A stretch of 64,000 nucleotides of DNA, taken from the NCBI RefSeq assembly GCF_004000215.1, contig NZ_RBVY01000007.1, positions 124,001 through 188,000 on the forward strand, read 5' to 3'. Within the stretch, counting starts at the first letter, position 1. Each line of letters opens with the position of its first letter. A program made the position numbers and the translations under genes. Source of the DNA: Nitratireductor alexandrii (GTDB taxonomy: Bacteria > Pseudomonadota > Alphaproteobacteria > Rhizobiales > Rhizobiaceae). The notes below the pieces were generated by a model. The model saw nothing but the letters and a program-made list of their open reading frames with translations, was not told the DNA's origin and did not search any database. Positions 10,581 to 20,152 of the stretch are shown here, piece by piece.

Positions 10581-12020
10581 CTATCCGGCGGTCGCGGCCT
10601 TGCCGGTGGAAAACGGCGACTGGCCGGCCGGCGGCGGCCCGGGCAGGGGCGGTTCGGCGGGTGGATCGTCCGCGATCCGGCGCACCACCCTGAAACAGAC
10701 GACGACCGCCGCCAGGCCGAACATCACCGCGCCCAGGCCCCAGCCGGCGATCACGCCCTCGGCGCCGTAGAAATGGGCGCCGGCCCACACGAACGGGATG
10801 ACGCCGAGCGTCGAGCGCCCCCAGTTGAAGGCGGTCGAATAGGTCGGATAGCCGAGATTGTTGAAGGCGGCGTTGGCCACGAACAGGGCGCCGTTGAACA
10901 GAAAACTGCCGGCCGCGAACAGGCAGAAGAACACCACCAGGTCGCGTGCGCCGCCATGGGCGTTGAACAGGGCGGCGATCTGCTCGCTTAACAGCGCAAG
11001 CAACGCCCAGGCAAACAGCACATAGACCACCGTGACGATAAGGCTGCTGCGCATCGTGTCGTAGAGCCGATCGAAACGCCGGGCACCGTAATTTTGGCCA
11101 AGAATCGGGCCGACCGCGCCGGAAAGCGAGAAAATCGCGCCAAAAGCGACGGGAATCAGGCGGCCGATAATGGCCCAGCCGGCCACCGCCTCGTCGCCGA
11201 AACGGGAAATGACGCTGGTGACATAGGCGTTGCCGACCGGCGTCGCGATTTGGGTGAGCACGGCCGGAATGCCGATTGAGAAGAACGGGCGCGCCGTCGC
11301 CATGAAGCGCGTGCGGTCCGGCCAGCGGATAAGCCCATGCACGATCTGGGCGCCGTGCAGGCCGACCACGATCATCACCATGCGCGACAAAACCGTGGAA
11401 ATGGCGGCGCCGTCGAGGCCGAGACCGAAGCCGAAGATCAGCAGCGGATCGAGGATCGCGGCGGCGAAGCCGCTGGTCAAGGTCACGTACATGGCGCGGC
11501 GGGCGTCGCCGGTGCCGCGCAGAACGCCGGTTAATGCCATGCCGACGCCCACGATCGGCGCCGACGGCAGCACGATCTGCAGGAAGCGCGTCGCCATGTC
11601 GAGGGTTCTGCCCTCCGCGCCGAGAAGGGCGACGAGTTCGCGCAGGAACGGCCAGGCGATCGCCGTCATCAGCCCGAGCGTGGCGGCCATGTAGACGAGC
11701 GCGGCGCCACCGGCGGCGGCGGCGTCGTCGCGCGAGCCGCGCCCAAGAGCGCGCGACACCAGCGCCGAGGTCGCGATCGTCAGCCCGATGCCCACCGAAA
11801 CGGTGAAGAACATCAGCGTGGTTGCAAAGCCGATCGCCGCGGCGAGTTCCTGGACGCCGAGCAGCGAGATGTAGAACAGGTTGAGCGCGTCGACGATGAA
11901 GATCGATACCAGACCGACCGAGCCGGTGGCCGTCATCACCACGACGTGGCGCATCGTCGACCCGGTGGTGAACTTGGCCTGCGCGGGCGGCGGCGTGCCG
12001 GTTTCCGGTTCGGCGGTCAT
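10581..12020 (-). CDS. MATE family efflux transporter
   Basis: This 479-residue integral inner-membrane protein has about twelve hydrophobic segments in two halves of six, as in MATE (NorM/DinF-like) exporters that expel cationic drugs or metabolites in exchange for H+ or Na+. Typical features include an early acidic residue in TM1 (FIVDALNLFYIS) and PILGQNYGARRFDR after the mid-protein loop, which matches the conserved GQNxGA motif. It is convergent with the patatin gene (22 bases apart) and lies downstream of the KefB-like gene on the same strand. Substrate cannot be predicted. Confidence 0.92.
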   Translation of the reverse strand: MTAEPETGTPPPAQAKFTTGSTMRHVVVMTATGSVGLVSIFIVDALNLFYISLLGVQELAAAIGFATTLMFFTVSVGIGLTIATSALVSRALGRGSRDDAAAAGGAALVYMAATLGLMTAIAWPFLRELVALLGAEGRTLDMATRFLQIVLPSAPIVGVGMALTGVLRGTGDARRAMYVTLTSGFAAAILDPLLIFGFGLGLDGAAISTVLSRMVMIVVGLHGAQIVHGLIRWPDRTRFMATARPFFSIGIPAVLTQIATPVGNAYVTSVISRFGDEAVAGWAIIGRLIPVAFGAIFSLSGAVGPILGQNYGARRFDRLYDTMRSSLIVTVVYVLFAWALLALLSEQIAALFNAHGGARDLVVFFCLFAAGSFLFNGALFVANAAFNNLGYPTYSTAFNWGRSTLGVIPFVWAGAHFYGAEGVIAGWGLGAVMFGLAAVVVCFRVVRRIADDPPAEPPLPGPPPAGQSPFSTGKAATAG

Positions 12021-12122
12021 GCCGCAACCACCCGCTCGACGGGGCTCGTCCGGGCACGGGCGCGTGCTGGTGAAAATGCGGTCATCCGGTCGGGTTCCAG
12101 AAAGAATGCGGGCACGAGGCGT

Positions 12123-13940
12123 TTATCGGGCGGGTTCGGTGTTGCCGGACGCCTCGGCGTCCTTGTCGATGCGCCGCGCCTCCCGGCTCGGCTTGACCAG
12201 CGGTTCGGGTGTCATGGGCCGGGTCTTCAACATGTCGGTGCCGGCGTAAAGCCCCTCGACCGCCTGGATCGCCAGGCGTTCCTCGTCGCGCCGCCGCACG
12301 TCCTCGCCGATCCCGGCGACGGTTTCCTCGTCGAAGCCCAGGGCCTCCAGAGTCCGGCGGCCGAACAAAAGCCCGGATTCGAAGGTTTCGCGCAGTTCGT
12401 AATCGACACCCTTGGCGCGCAGTTCGAGCGCGTGCGTGCGGTCGTAAGAGCGCACATAGAGCTTGGCGTGCGGATATTCCATCTGGATCAGGTCGACGAT
12501 GCGGTCGGTCGTCTCCTTCTCCCTGGTGCAGATTGCGACGATCTTGGTGTGGCGAATGCCGGCGGCCTCCAGCACGTCCTTGCGGCAGCCGTCGCCGAAA
12601 TAGATGCGGAAGCCGAATTTCTCCACCGCGCGCACCCGGTTGGCGGAATGGTCGATGATGGTGACGTCGCGGCCGCCCGACAGCAGGATCTGGGCGGCGA
12701 TCTGGCCGAAGCGCGAAAAGCCGATCATCAGCACGTCGGAGCCGGCGCCGTCGAAATCCTCTTCCATGGTTTCGGCCTCCTCGGCGGGGATGAGCCAACG
12801 CGACAGTCCGGCGCCGATCGGCGTCAGCACCATGGACAGCGTCACGATCGAGATCAGCAGCGAGGCGGTGGTCTCGGGGAAGATCGAAGCCGAGGCGGCG
12901 GCCGAGAAAATGACGAACCCGAACTCGCCGCCCTGCGGCAGCAGCAGGCTGACGCGCACCGAGGGGGCATGCGGCGAGCCGAACAGGCGGCACAGCGCAT
13001 AGATACAGGCGGCCTTGATCGCCATCAGGATCGGCACGGATACCACGATCGTCAGCCAGTTCTCCAAAATAACGTCGAGCTGCAGCGACAGGCCGACGGC
13101 CATGAAGAACAGCGCGATCAGGATGCCGCGAAACGGCTCGATATCGGCCTCCAGCTCGTGGCGGTAGGACGATTCGGCCAGCATCACCCCGGCGATGAAG
13201 GCGCCCATCGCCATCGACAGGCCGGCAAACTGCATCAGCGCGGCGGCGCCCAGCACGACGAACAGGGCGGCCGCGATCATCGCTTCCTTGGCGCCGGTAT
13301 TGGCGATGATGCGAAACAAGGGGTTGAGCAGATAGCGGCCGGCGGCGAGCAGGGCGACGACCGCCACGACCGCGATCGCGAACTGCTCGAGACCGGTGCG
13401 TTCGCTCTCGCCGCCGCCGGGCGCAAACAAGGGCACCAGTGCCAAAAGCGGCACGATCGCCAGATCCTGAAACAGCAGGATCGAAAACGACGTCTGGCCG
13501 TAATGGCGGTTGGTGTCGCCGCGTTCCTCCAGAAGCTGCATGGCAAAGGCGGTCGAGGACAGCGCGAGCGCGAACCCGACGATCATGGCGGACTGCCAGA
13601 CCAGATCGGTGAAAGCCAGCGTGACCGCGGTCAGGACAAGGCCGGTGACCATCACCTGGCTCAGTCCGAGGCCGAAAATGTCGCGGCGCATCGCCCACAG
13701 GCGCGAGGGTTTGAGTTCCAGCCCGATGACGAACAGCAACAACACCACGCCGAGCTCGGCGACGTGCAGCAATTCCTCGCCGTCGGCGATCAGGGTCGCG
13801 ACCGGGCCGATCGCCACGCCGGCGGCTAGATAACCAAGCACCGTCGCCAGGCCGATCCGCTTGAAAAGCGGCGCCGCGATCACGGCCCCGCCGAGAAGCA
13901 GAAGCGCCTGCGAGAAATATGTCGCGCCTTCGGCAGCCAT
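12123..13940 (-). CDS. Monovalent cation:proton antiporter-2 (KefB-type) with TrkA-N domain
   Basis: This is an inner-membrane K+ efflux/K+:H+ antiporter of the CPA2 family. An N-terminal exchanger domain with about 12 membrane segments (residues 1-390, starting near YFSQALLLLGGAVIAAPLF) is followed by a cytoplasmic RCK/TrkA-N domain with a Rossmann motif (DVLMIGFSRFGQIAAQILLSGG, about residue 410) and an acidic/basic tail. The start at 13940 has GGGGAGG just upstream; an in-frame extension to 14060 lacks family similarity. It is 605 residues, normal for KefB/KefC. It diverges from pmbA. Whether it is glutathione-gated like KefB/C of E. coli cannot be told. Confidence 0.92.
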   Translation of the reverse strand: MAAEGATYFSQALLLLGGAVIAAPLFKRIGLATVLGYLAAGVAIGPVATLIADGEELLHVAELGVVLLLFVIGLELKPSRLWAMRRDIFGLGLSQVMVTGLVLTAVTLAFTDLVWQSAMIVGFALALSSTAFAMQLLEERGDTNRHYGQTSFSILLFQDLAIVPLLALVPLFAPGGGESERTGLEQFAIAVVAVVALLAAGRYLLNPLFRIIANTGAKEAMIAAALFVVLGAAALMQFAGLSMAMGAFIAGVMLAESSYRHELEADIEPFRGILIALFFMAVGLSLQLDVILENWLTIVVSVPILMAIKAACIYALCRLFGSPHAPSVRVSLLLPQGGEFGFVIFSAAASASIFPETTASLLISIVTLSMVLTPIGAGLSRWLIPAEEAETMEEDFDGAGSDVLMIGFSRFGQIAAQILLSGGRDVTIIDHSANRVRAVEKFGFRIYFGDGCRKDVLEAAGIRHTKIVAICTREKETTDRIVDLIQMEYPHAKLYVRSYDRTHALELRAKGVDYELRETFESGLLFGRRTLEALGFDEETVAGIGEDVRRRDEERLAIQAVEGLYAGTDMLKTRPMTPEPLVKPSREARRIDKDAEASGNTEPAR

Positions 13941-14072
13941 GGACCTCCCCGGTAATCGTTCGAGCGCGGCGATGCGCGCCATTGCACATGAGCCTGCGGC
14001 GCAATAGATGGAACCTGTCCGCGTCGCGGCCGCTCCTGCCCGCATGGCGAGGCTTTCCACCGGAAATAACGT

Positions 14073-15416
14073 ATGTCAGACCGCATGAATACCGAAAAGC
14101 TTGGCGACCTTGTCACGGCACTGGTCGAGGCGGGCACGCGCGCCGGGGCCGATGCAGCCGACGCCGTCGTCATGCGCAGCCGCTTGTCCAGTGTCTCGGT
14201 GCGGCTCGGCAAGGTGGAATCGACCGATTCGTCGGAAAGCGATTCGGTCGCGCTGCGGGTTTTCGTCGGTCGGCGCGTGGCGAGCGTTTCGGCCACCAAC
14301 GGCGCGGATATTCCCGCACTCGCCGAGCGCGCCGTCGCCATGGCCAATGCCTCGCCGGAAGACCCGTTTCAGGGGTTGGCCGAGCCGGCCCTGCTGGCGG
14401 CCGACTTTCCCGATCTGGACTTGTTCGATCCCACGGAGTTGACCAGCGAGCGGCTGCGCGCCGACGCGCTGGCGGCCGAGGAGGCCGCGCTCGCGGTCGA
14501 GGGCGTCACCAATTCTGGCGGGAGTTCGGCCAGTGCCGGTCTCGGCGGACTGGTGCTGGCGACCTCGAACGGATTTTTCGGACACTATACCAAAACCCGG
14601 TTTTCGCGCGCGGCAAGCGTGATTGCCGGCGAGGGCACGGCGATGGAGCGCGATTACGATTTTTCCTCGCGGCTGCATTTTTCCGAACTCGACGCTCCCG
14701 AGGAGATCGGACGCAGGGCGGGCGAACGCGCGGTGCGCCGGCTCGGCGCACGCAAGGCCGGAAGCGGGCCGATCACCGTGATATGCGATCCGCGTGTGGC
14801 GCGCGGCATCGCCGGGCATCTGGCGAGCGCCATCAACGGCGCGGCGGTGGCCCGCAAGACCAGTTTTTTGCGCGACCGCATGGGCAAGTCCGTGGCCGCG
14901 GCCGCGATTACGGTAACCGACGCGCCGCGTCGCGTGCGCGGCCCCTCGTCACGGCCCTTCGACGGCGAAGGGGTTGCCGGCGAGGCGCTGGTGATGATCG
15001 ACAAGGGCGTGCTCGGGCACTGGTTCTTGTCGACCTCGGTCGCGCGCGAACTCGGCCTGCGCACCAATGGCCGCGGCGTGCGCTCGGGCTCCTCCGTCAC
15101 GCCGGCCTCCACCAATCTGGCGATCGAGCCCGGCGAGGCGTCGCCGCAGGAGCTGATCGCCTCGGTGCAATCCGGGTTTTACGTCACCGAGGTGTTCGGT
15201 CAGGGCGTCAACATGGTGACGGGTGAATATAGTCGTGGTGCGTCGGGGTTTCTGATCGAAAACGGCGAACTGACGCGGCCGGTTTCGGAAGTCACGATCG
15301 CGTCCAATCTCCAGGACATGTTCATGCGCATGGTTCCGGCGAACGACATCGACCGCAGCTTCGGCACCGCGGCGCCGACCCTTTTGATCGAAGGAATGAC
15401 GCTTGCGGGAGACTGA
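14073..15416 (+). CDS. pmbA: TldE/PmbA family metallopeptidase subunit
   Basis: PmbA (TldE) forms a heterodimer with TldD that degrades unfolded peptides and matures some ribosomal peptides. The 447-residue product has the family N-domain (VSVRLGKVESTDSSESDSVALRVFVG) and the C-terminal barrel with the GLRTNGRGVRSGSSVTPASTN region and VTGEYSRGASGFLIENGE near the end. PmbA lacks the zinc motif HExxxH of TldD, and none is present here. tldD itself is not in the window. The end overlaps the start of the next gene by 14 bases, implying a shared transcript with the cysQ-like and lipid A genes. Confidence 0.93.
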   Translation: MSDRMNTEKLGDLVTALVEAGTRAGADAADAVVMRSRLSSVSVRLGKVESTDSSESDSVALRVFVGRRVASVSATNGADIPALAERAVAMANASPEDPFQGLAEPALLAADFPDLDLFDPTELTSERLRADALAAEEAALAVEGVTNSGGSSASAGLGGLVLATSNGFFGHYTKTRFSRAASVIAGEGTAMERDYDFSSRLHFSELDAPEEIGRRAGERAVRRLGARKAGSGPITVICDPRVARGIAGHLASAINGAAVARKTSFLRDRMGKSVAAAAITVTDAPRRVRGPSSRPFDGEGVAGEALVMIDKGVLGHWFLSTSVARELGLRTNGRGVRSGSSVTPASTNLAIEPGEASPQELIASVQSGFYVTEVFGQGVNMVTGEYSRGASGFLIENGELTRPVSEVTIASNLQDMFMRMVPANDIDRSFGTAAPTLLIEGMTLAGD

Positions 15417-16203
15417 CCCCACCCGGCTTCACGAGGCTGATCTCGATCTGATCCGCGAGGCGGCGGCCGAGGCGGGCCGGATCGCGCTCGGCTATTTCGG
15501 CAAGAATCCGGAGGTCTGGCTCAAGGGCGGCCGTTCGCCGGTCAGCGAGGCCGATCTCAAGGTCGACCGCTTCCTGCGCAAATCCCTGACCGCGGCGCGG
15601 CCGGACTATGGCTGGCTTTCTGAAGAAACCCAGGATTCGCCCGCACGGCTGACGGCGCGGCGAACCTTCGTCGTCGATCCGATCGACGGAACACGCGGTT
15701 TTCTTGAGGGCCGCGACACGTGGTGCGTCAGTATCGCCGTCATCGAGGACGGCAAGCCTTTGGCAGGCGTCCTCGAATGTCCGGCCACGTCGGAGACCTT
15801 TTGGGCGACGCCGGCGCAGGGCGCGTTTCTGGACGGGCGCGGTATTGCCGTCAGGCAGCCCGGCGAGCCGGCGCTTGTCGGCGGTCCGAAAGGGCTCGTG
15901 GGCGCGGTGGCCGAGCCGCTCCGCTCCGGCATCAAGCGTGCCGCCTACGTGCCGTCGCTGGCCTACCGTCTCGCGCTCCTGGCCTGCGGCCGGCTCGACG
16001 CCACGTTCGTCAGTCCCAATTCGCACGATTGGGACCTTGCCGCCGCCGATCTCATCTTGAGGGAGGCGGGCGGGCTTATCTTGAACGAATTCGGGCAAGC
16101 ACCGATCTATGGCAGGCCGGAGGTGCGCCACGGCGCGCTGGTGGCCGGCAGCGGCGATCTGGTGCGGGCGCTGGCGAAAACCATCGATCCGCAGGCGGCG
16201 TGA
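15403..16203 (+). CDS. cysQ: 3'(2'),5'-bisphosphate nucleotidase CysQ-like (inositol monophosphatase family)
   Basis: The product belongs to the Mg2+-dependent, Li+-sensitive phosphatases. Metal ligands are visible in WLSEET and in the signature DPIDGTRGFLEGR; the C-terminal motif WDLAAADLILREAGG is complete. Members next to lipid A genes in alphaproteobacteria are annotated as CysQ, which removes the 3' phosphate from PAP/PAPS; an inositol monophosphatase activity is possible. The start is a TTG at 15403 with AAGGA 7 bases upstream, inside the pmbA 3' end. Length (266 residues) is normal. Confidence 0.83.
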   Translation: MRETDPTRLHEADLDLIREAAAEAGRIALGYFGKNPEVWLKGGRSPVSEADLKVDRFLRKSLTAARPDYGWLSEETQDSPARLTARRTFVVDPIDGTRGFLEGRDTWCVSIAVIEDGKPLAGVLECPATSETFWATPAQGAFLDGRGIAVRQPGEPALVGGPKGLVGAVAEPLRSGIKRAAYVPSLAYRLALLACGRLDATFVSPNSHDWDLAAADLILREAGGLILNEFGQAPIYGRPEVRHGALVAGSGDLVRALAKTIDPQAA

Positions 16204-16330
16204 GAGGATGCGCGTCCGAATCGCTGATGTGGCGGCGAACGCGTGAAACGGACCCGGCGGTTTACGTAAACGGAAAAGCGTGTGTTTCCATCCGCGCATG
16301 AATGATTTAAGCAGATTCGGAATTTCGAAC

Positions 16331-16588
16331 ATGATGGCGGGCAAGGAAATGGCTGAGGACACCGGCGAGAAGCAGCTTTTGCACCTGGTTTTCGGCGGCG
16401 AGCTCGATTCCCTCGACGGCGTCAATTTCCGCGATCTCGAGGCGCTCGACATCGTCGGGGTCTATCCGAACTACAAGGCGGCGGAAGCGGCCTGGCGGGC
16501 CAAGGCGCAAGCCACCGTCGACAACGCGCATATGCGCTATTTCATTGTCCACCTGCATCGTCTTCTCGATCCAGAGACGGACGGTTAG
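16331..16588 (+). CDS. DUF4170 family small protein
   Basis: This is a conserved small alphaproteobacterial protein of unknown function. The core HLVFGGELDSLDGVNFRDL, then LDIVGVYPNYKAAEAAW and ending NAHMRYFIVHLHRLLDP, is the DUF4170 pattern. The gene is typically upstream of the DUF374 acyltransferase and waaA, exactly as here, suggesting a role tied to lipid A or outer-membrane assembly. The start is uncertain: ATG codons at 16298, 16331, 16334 and 16349 are in frame and none has an ideal ribosome site; the one at 16349 (MAEDTGEKQLLHL) gives the length closest to the family. Confidence 0.85.
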   Translation: MMAGKEMAEDTGEKQLLHLVFGGELDSLDGVNFRDLEALDIVGVYPNYKAAEAAWRAKAQATVDNAHMRYFIVHLHRLLDPETDG

Positions 16589-16601
16589 CGGGACGGATCC
16601 G

Positions 16602-17390
16602 ATGACGGATGAGCATCTGGGCCGCCTTGACGATGCGCCGGCCCCGCGCGCGAGAAAGCGACCGGCCATGACCAAGAGGCTTTGGCGCAAGGTGCGGGCT
16701 CCGCTCGCCGAATCCACCTTTGTGCTCGACGGCATTGCGGTGGCAATCGGCGCGGCGTTGCGCTTCATCTACGCCACCAACAGGGCCGTCAAGGGGTCGC
16801 ACGACGCCACCGCCGCCTTCGACGCCCATGCGCCCGGCATCGCCGCCTTCTGGCACGGCCAGCACATCCTGGCCCCTTGCGTGAAGCCGAAAGGCGCGGA
16901 GATGGCGGCATTGTTTTCGCGCAGTCGCGACGCCGAGCTCAATGCGCGGGTCGCCGAACGGTTCGGGTTCGAGATCGTGCGCGGTTCGGGCGGACGCGAC
17001 CGCGCGCGCACGCTCGAAAAGGGCGGTATTCGCGCACTCCTGAGCCTGAAAAAAGCCCTCGACGGCGGCAAGGCGGTCGCCATGATCGCCGATATTCCGC
17101 ACGGAACCCCGCGCGAGGCAGGTCTGGGGATAGCCATGCTGGGGCGGATTTCCGGCCGCCCGATCGTGCCGGTCGCGTTTGCCACCAGCCGGCGCAAGGT
17201 GATCGAAAGCAGCTGGGACAAGACGACGATCAATCTGCCGTTCGGGCGCAAGGCGGTGGTTTTCGGCGATCCGATCCATGTGCCGGCGGATGCCGACGAT
17301 GCCGAGCTCGAGCGCAAGCGCCGCGAAATCACCGCCGGGCTGAACGCGGCCACCGCCGAGGCCTATCGCCTGGTTAGCGCGCGGCAATGA
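16602..17390 (+). CDS. DUF374 family lysophospholipid acyltransferase-like protein
   Basis: This 262-residue protein has the LPLAT fold of DUF374. The catalytic-type motif is FWHGQHILAP, where a H-x-Q replaces the HxxxxD of PlsC enzymes, followed by FSRSRDAE, then a GSGGRDRARTLEKGG segment and IADIPHGTPREAGLGIAML, which matches the family DGPRGP-like site. An N-terminal hydrophobic stretch anchors it. It sits between DUF4170 and waaA with a 4-base overlap into waaA (ATGA). Family members are thought to act on lipid A or KDO lipid precursors, but the reaction is not established from sequence. An internal ATG at 16668 is an alternative start. Confidence 0.88.
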   Translation: MTDEHLGRLDDAPAPRARKRPAMTKRLWRKVRAPLAESTFVLDGIAVAIGAALRFIYATNRAVKGSHDATAAFDAHAPGIAAFWHGQHILAPCVKPKGAEMAALFSRSRDAELNARVAERFGFEIVRGSGGRDRARTLEKGGIRALLSLKKALDGGKAVAMIADIPHGTPREAGLGIAMLGRISGRPIVPVAFATSRRKVIESSWDKTTINLPFGRKAVVFGDPIHVPADADDAELERKRREITAGLNAATAEAYRLVSARQ

Positions 17391-18709
17391 GCGAACGCTG
17401 GGCGCGCACCTTGCTGTCGGCCTACCGGCTGGCCGGAGCGGCGGCCTATCCGCTGATCGGCGGCTACGTGGCGTGGCGCTCGACCCGGGGCAAGGAAGAG
17501 GCCGGCCGCCGGCGCGAGCGATACGGCTTCACCACCGTGGCGCGCCCGCGCGGGCCGATCGTGTGGATGCATGCGGCCAGCGTCGGTGAAACCAACGCCG
17601 TGGTGCCGCTGATCGAGCGCATCGTGGGGTACGGTATCGGCGTCGTCATGACCACCGGGACGGTCACCTCGGCGCGCGTCGTCAGGGAGCGACTCGGCGA
17701 CCGGGTCATCCATCAATATGTGCCTCTCGACCTGAAGCCGGCGGTCAGCCGGTTCCTGTCGCACTGGTCGCCCGATCTGGCCATCATCGCCGAATCGGAG
17801 ATCTGGCCGATGACCATTCTGGAACTGGGCGCGCGCCGGGTTCCGCAGGTCCTGGTCAATGGCCGTCTTTCGGACCGGTCTTTCGCGGCCTGGAAAAAGC
17901 GCAATCACCTGGCCGAGGCGCTGTTGGAAAATCTCGCCCATGTCGTGGCGCAGTCGGAAACCGACGGCGAGCGTTTCACTGCGCTCGGCGCCCGTCCGGT
18001 GACGGTGTCGGGCAATCTGAAGGTCGATACCGACCCGCCGCTGGTCGATCAGGCATGCCTGGCGCAACTGAGCGCCGATATCGGCGCGCGTCCGAGCTGG
18101 GCGGCGGTTTCCACCCATGACGGCGAGGAGGCGATCGCCGCCGACGTCCACGCGCTTTTGAAGTCGCGCCATCCTGATATCCTGACGATCATCGTGCCGC
18201 GCCACCCCGAGCGCGCCGACGCCTTGCTGGCGTTGTTCGCCGAAAAGGGACTGAAGGTCGCCCGCCGCAGCCGCGGCGAGCCGGTGACGCCCGACACCGA
18301 CATTCTGTTGGGCGACACGATCGGCGAGATGGGGCTTTATCTGCGCCTGACCGAAATCGCCTTCGTCGGGCGTTCTCTGGTGGCCCAGGGCGGGCAAAAC
18401 CCGCTCGAGCCGGCAATGCTCGACACGGCGGTGCTTTCGGGCAAGAACGTCCAGAATTTCCGCGACGCCTATCAGCAACTGATCGAACGCGGCGGCGCGC
18501 GGCTGGTCCACGATCGCGACATGCTGGCCGGGGCCGTCAATTTCCTGCTCAACAATGAAGCCAAGCGCCGCGAGATGATCGTTGCCGGGCGCGCGGCCGT
18601 CGAAGACATGCGCGGCGCGCTTTCCACCACCCTGCGCGCCCTCGAGCCCTATATCCAGCCGCTGATCGTCAAGGCCCGGCTCGAGGATGCGAGCGCCAGG
18701 AGGCGCTGA
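17387..18709 (+). CDS. waaA: 3-deoxy-D-manno-octulosonic acid (KDO) transferase
   Basis: WaaA (KdtA) transfers KDO from CMP-KDO to the lipid A precursor lipid IVA at the inner face of the inner membrane. The 440-residue product has a short N-terminal membrane anchor (YRLAGAAAYPLIGGYVAW), the motif IVWMHAASVGETNAV near residue 60 with the catalytic glutamate of GT30 enzymes, IIAESEIWPMTI, and a C-terminal CMP-binding half with GGQNPLEPA. It overlaps the DUF374 gene by 4 bases and is followed 2 bases later by lpxK, so the three are one operon. Confidence 0.96.
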   Translation: MSERWARTLLSAYRLAGAAAYPLIGGYVAWRSTRGKEEAGRRRERYGFTTVARPRGPIVWMHAASVGETNAVVPLIERIVGYGIGVVMTTGTVTSARVVRERLGDRVIHQYVPLDLKPAVSRFLSHWSPDLAIIAESEIWPMTILELGARRVPQVLVNGRLSDRSFAAWKKRNHLAEALLENLAHVVAQSETDGERFTALGARPVTVSGNLKVDTDPPLVDQACLAQLSADIGARPSWAAVSTHDGEEAIAADVHALLKSRHPDILTIIVPRHPERADALLALFAEKGLKVARRSRGEPVTPDTDILLGDTIGEMGLYLRLTEIAFVGRSLVAQGGQNPLEPAMLDTAVLSGKNVQNFRDAYQQLIERGGARLVHDRDMLAGAVNFLLNNEAKRREMIVAGRAAVEDMRGALSTTLRALEPYIQPLIVKARLEDASARRR

Positions 18710-18711
18710 CA

Positions 18712-19752
18712 GTGGCGAGCGAGGCCCCCCTTTTCTGGTGGGAGAAAGCGGATTGGCGCGCGCGCGCCCTTTTCCCGTTGTCCTGGGTCTACGGCCTCGT
18801 CGCCGGCCGGCGGATGGCGCACGCGCCGCGCGAGAAGGTGGCCGCGCCGGTGCTGTGCGTCGGCAATCTGACCGTCGGCGGCGCCGGCAAGACGCCGACC
18901 GCGATCGCGATGGCGCGGGCCGCCCGGCGCGCCGGTTACAAGCCCGGCATCCTGTCGCGCGGCCATGGCGGAACCAATATGCGCACGCATGTCGTCGACG
19001 CCAAGCGCGACGCCGCGCGCCATGTCGGCGACGAGCCGTTGCTTCTGGCCAGACACGCGCCGGTCGTCGTGACGCCGAAACGGGCCGAGGGCGCGCGGGC
19101 GCTGATCGCCAAAGGCTGCGATTTTGTGATCATGGATGACGGTTTCCAGAGCGCCCACATCCATATCGATTGCGCGCTGATCGTCATCGACGCGCGGCGC
19201 GGGCTCGGCAACGGTCACACCATTCCCGGCGGTCCGGTGCGCGCGCCGGTGGTGCGGCAGATGGCGTTCGCCGACGCCGTGCTCGCGGTCGGCGACGGCG
19301 CCGGCGCCGCCGGGGTGATCCGGCGCGCCTCGCGCGCCGGCAAGCCGGTCTATGCGGCGACGGTCAAGCCGAAAAAGGCCCGTGCCCTGCGTGGCCGGCG
19401 GTTTTTGGCGTTTGCCGGCATCGGCGACCCTGAAAAATTCTTCCTGACCGTCGAGGCCGTGGGCGGCACCGTTGTCGTTCGCCGCGGCTTCGGCGATCAT
19501 CACGTGTTCGCGGAGGACGAGATCGCCGATCTCGCGGCCGAGGCGGCGGCGCAGGATCTCGACCTGATCACGACCGAAAAGGACGCGGTGCGGCTTGCCA
19601 CCGGCTCGGATGCCGCGCGGGCGCTGGCGCAAACCGCCACGGTTCTGGAGATCGGGCTCGCCTTCGAGCCGGCCGACGCGCCGCAGCGCATCATCGCCGC
19701 AACGCTTGAAGCCTACGAGACCCGGCGCCATGGCGTGTCGCGACACGGCTGA
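18712..19752 (+). CDS. lpxK: Tetraacyldisaccharide 4'-kinase
   Basis: LpxK phosphorylates the 4' position of the tetraacyl disaccharide to give lipid IVA, the step before WaaA. The 346-residue product has the P-loop GNLTVGGAGKTPT (about residues 45-57) after a membrane-associated N-terminus, then SRGHGG, the MDDGFQSAHIHID segment and DARRGLGNGHTIPGGPVR, all typical. The start is GTG at 18712 with a perfect AGGAGG 8 bases upstream, overlapping the end of waaA. The reverse order of reaction and gene is usual in this group. Confidence 0.96.
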   Translation: MASEAPLFWWEKADWRARALFPLSWVYGLVAGRRMAHAPREKVAAPVLCVGNLTVGGAGKTPTAIAMARAARRAGYKPGILSRGHGGTNMRTHVVDAKRDAARHVGDEPLLLARHAPVVVTPKRAEGARALIAKGCDFVIMDDGFQSAHIHIDCALIVIDARRGLGNGHTIPGGPVRAPVVRQMAFADAVLAVGDGAGAAGVIRRASRAGKPVYAATVKPKKARALRGRRFLAFAGIGDPEKFFLTVEAVGGTVVVRRGFGDHHVFAEDEIADLAAEAAAQDLDLITTEKDAVRLATGSDAARALAQTATVLEIGLAFEPADAPQRIIAATLEAYETRRHGVSRHG

Positions 19753-19818
19753 AGGGCGCACCACCGGCATCGGCTGCCGGCCGTCATCGACGCAGCGGCC
19801 GGGCGAGGCCGGGCACGG

Positions 19819-20049
19819 TCAGTCGCGGCGGCGCAAATCCGGGTCGAGGTCGATCTCGCGGTCGAGCGACACGGTGGCGCTGACATAGGCTTCCTGGCGC
19901 GCCACGCTCCAGTAACGCAACTCGTCGAGCGGGATCGGCTCGCCGGTCACCGCGCAGCGCACGAAGGATCCCGGGCTGGTGACCTGAAAGTCTCCGTCCA
20001 GATAACGCAATCGCGCTTCCTTGGCGCCTGGTCCTTCGAACCGGTTCAT
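19819..20049 (-). CDS. DUF2093 family small protein
   Basis: This 76-residue protein matches the alphaproteobacterial DUF2093 pattern: LRYLDGDFQVTSPGSFVRCA followed by VTGEPIPLDELRYWSVARQEAY. Function is unknown. It lies tail-to-tail with lpxK and directly downstream of mutL on the minus strand; this neighbourhood next to lpxK is conserved in Hyphomicrobiales. The charged C-terminus (DREIDLDPDLRRRD) is variable in the family. Confidence 0.85.
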   Translation of the reverse strand: MNRFEGPGAKEARLRYLDGDFQVTSPGSFVRCAVTGEPIPLDELRYWSVARQEAYVSATVSLDREIDLDPDLRRRD

Positions 20050-20152
20050 CGTCCGCTTTCCATGGTTGCGATGTGCGACCTAAGCGCCATATTTCGCCCG
20101 CCGGGTCAAGCCGGCCCGGGCACCGCGTGCCGCCCGCGCGGTCAAAAGCGCG

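Noticed and set aside
11946-13829. 627-codon open frame on the plus strand opposite the KefB-type gene
   Set aside because: His/Arg/Gln-rich composition typical of an antisense shadow; the minus-strand frame encodes a clear antiporter.
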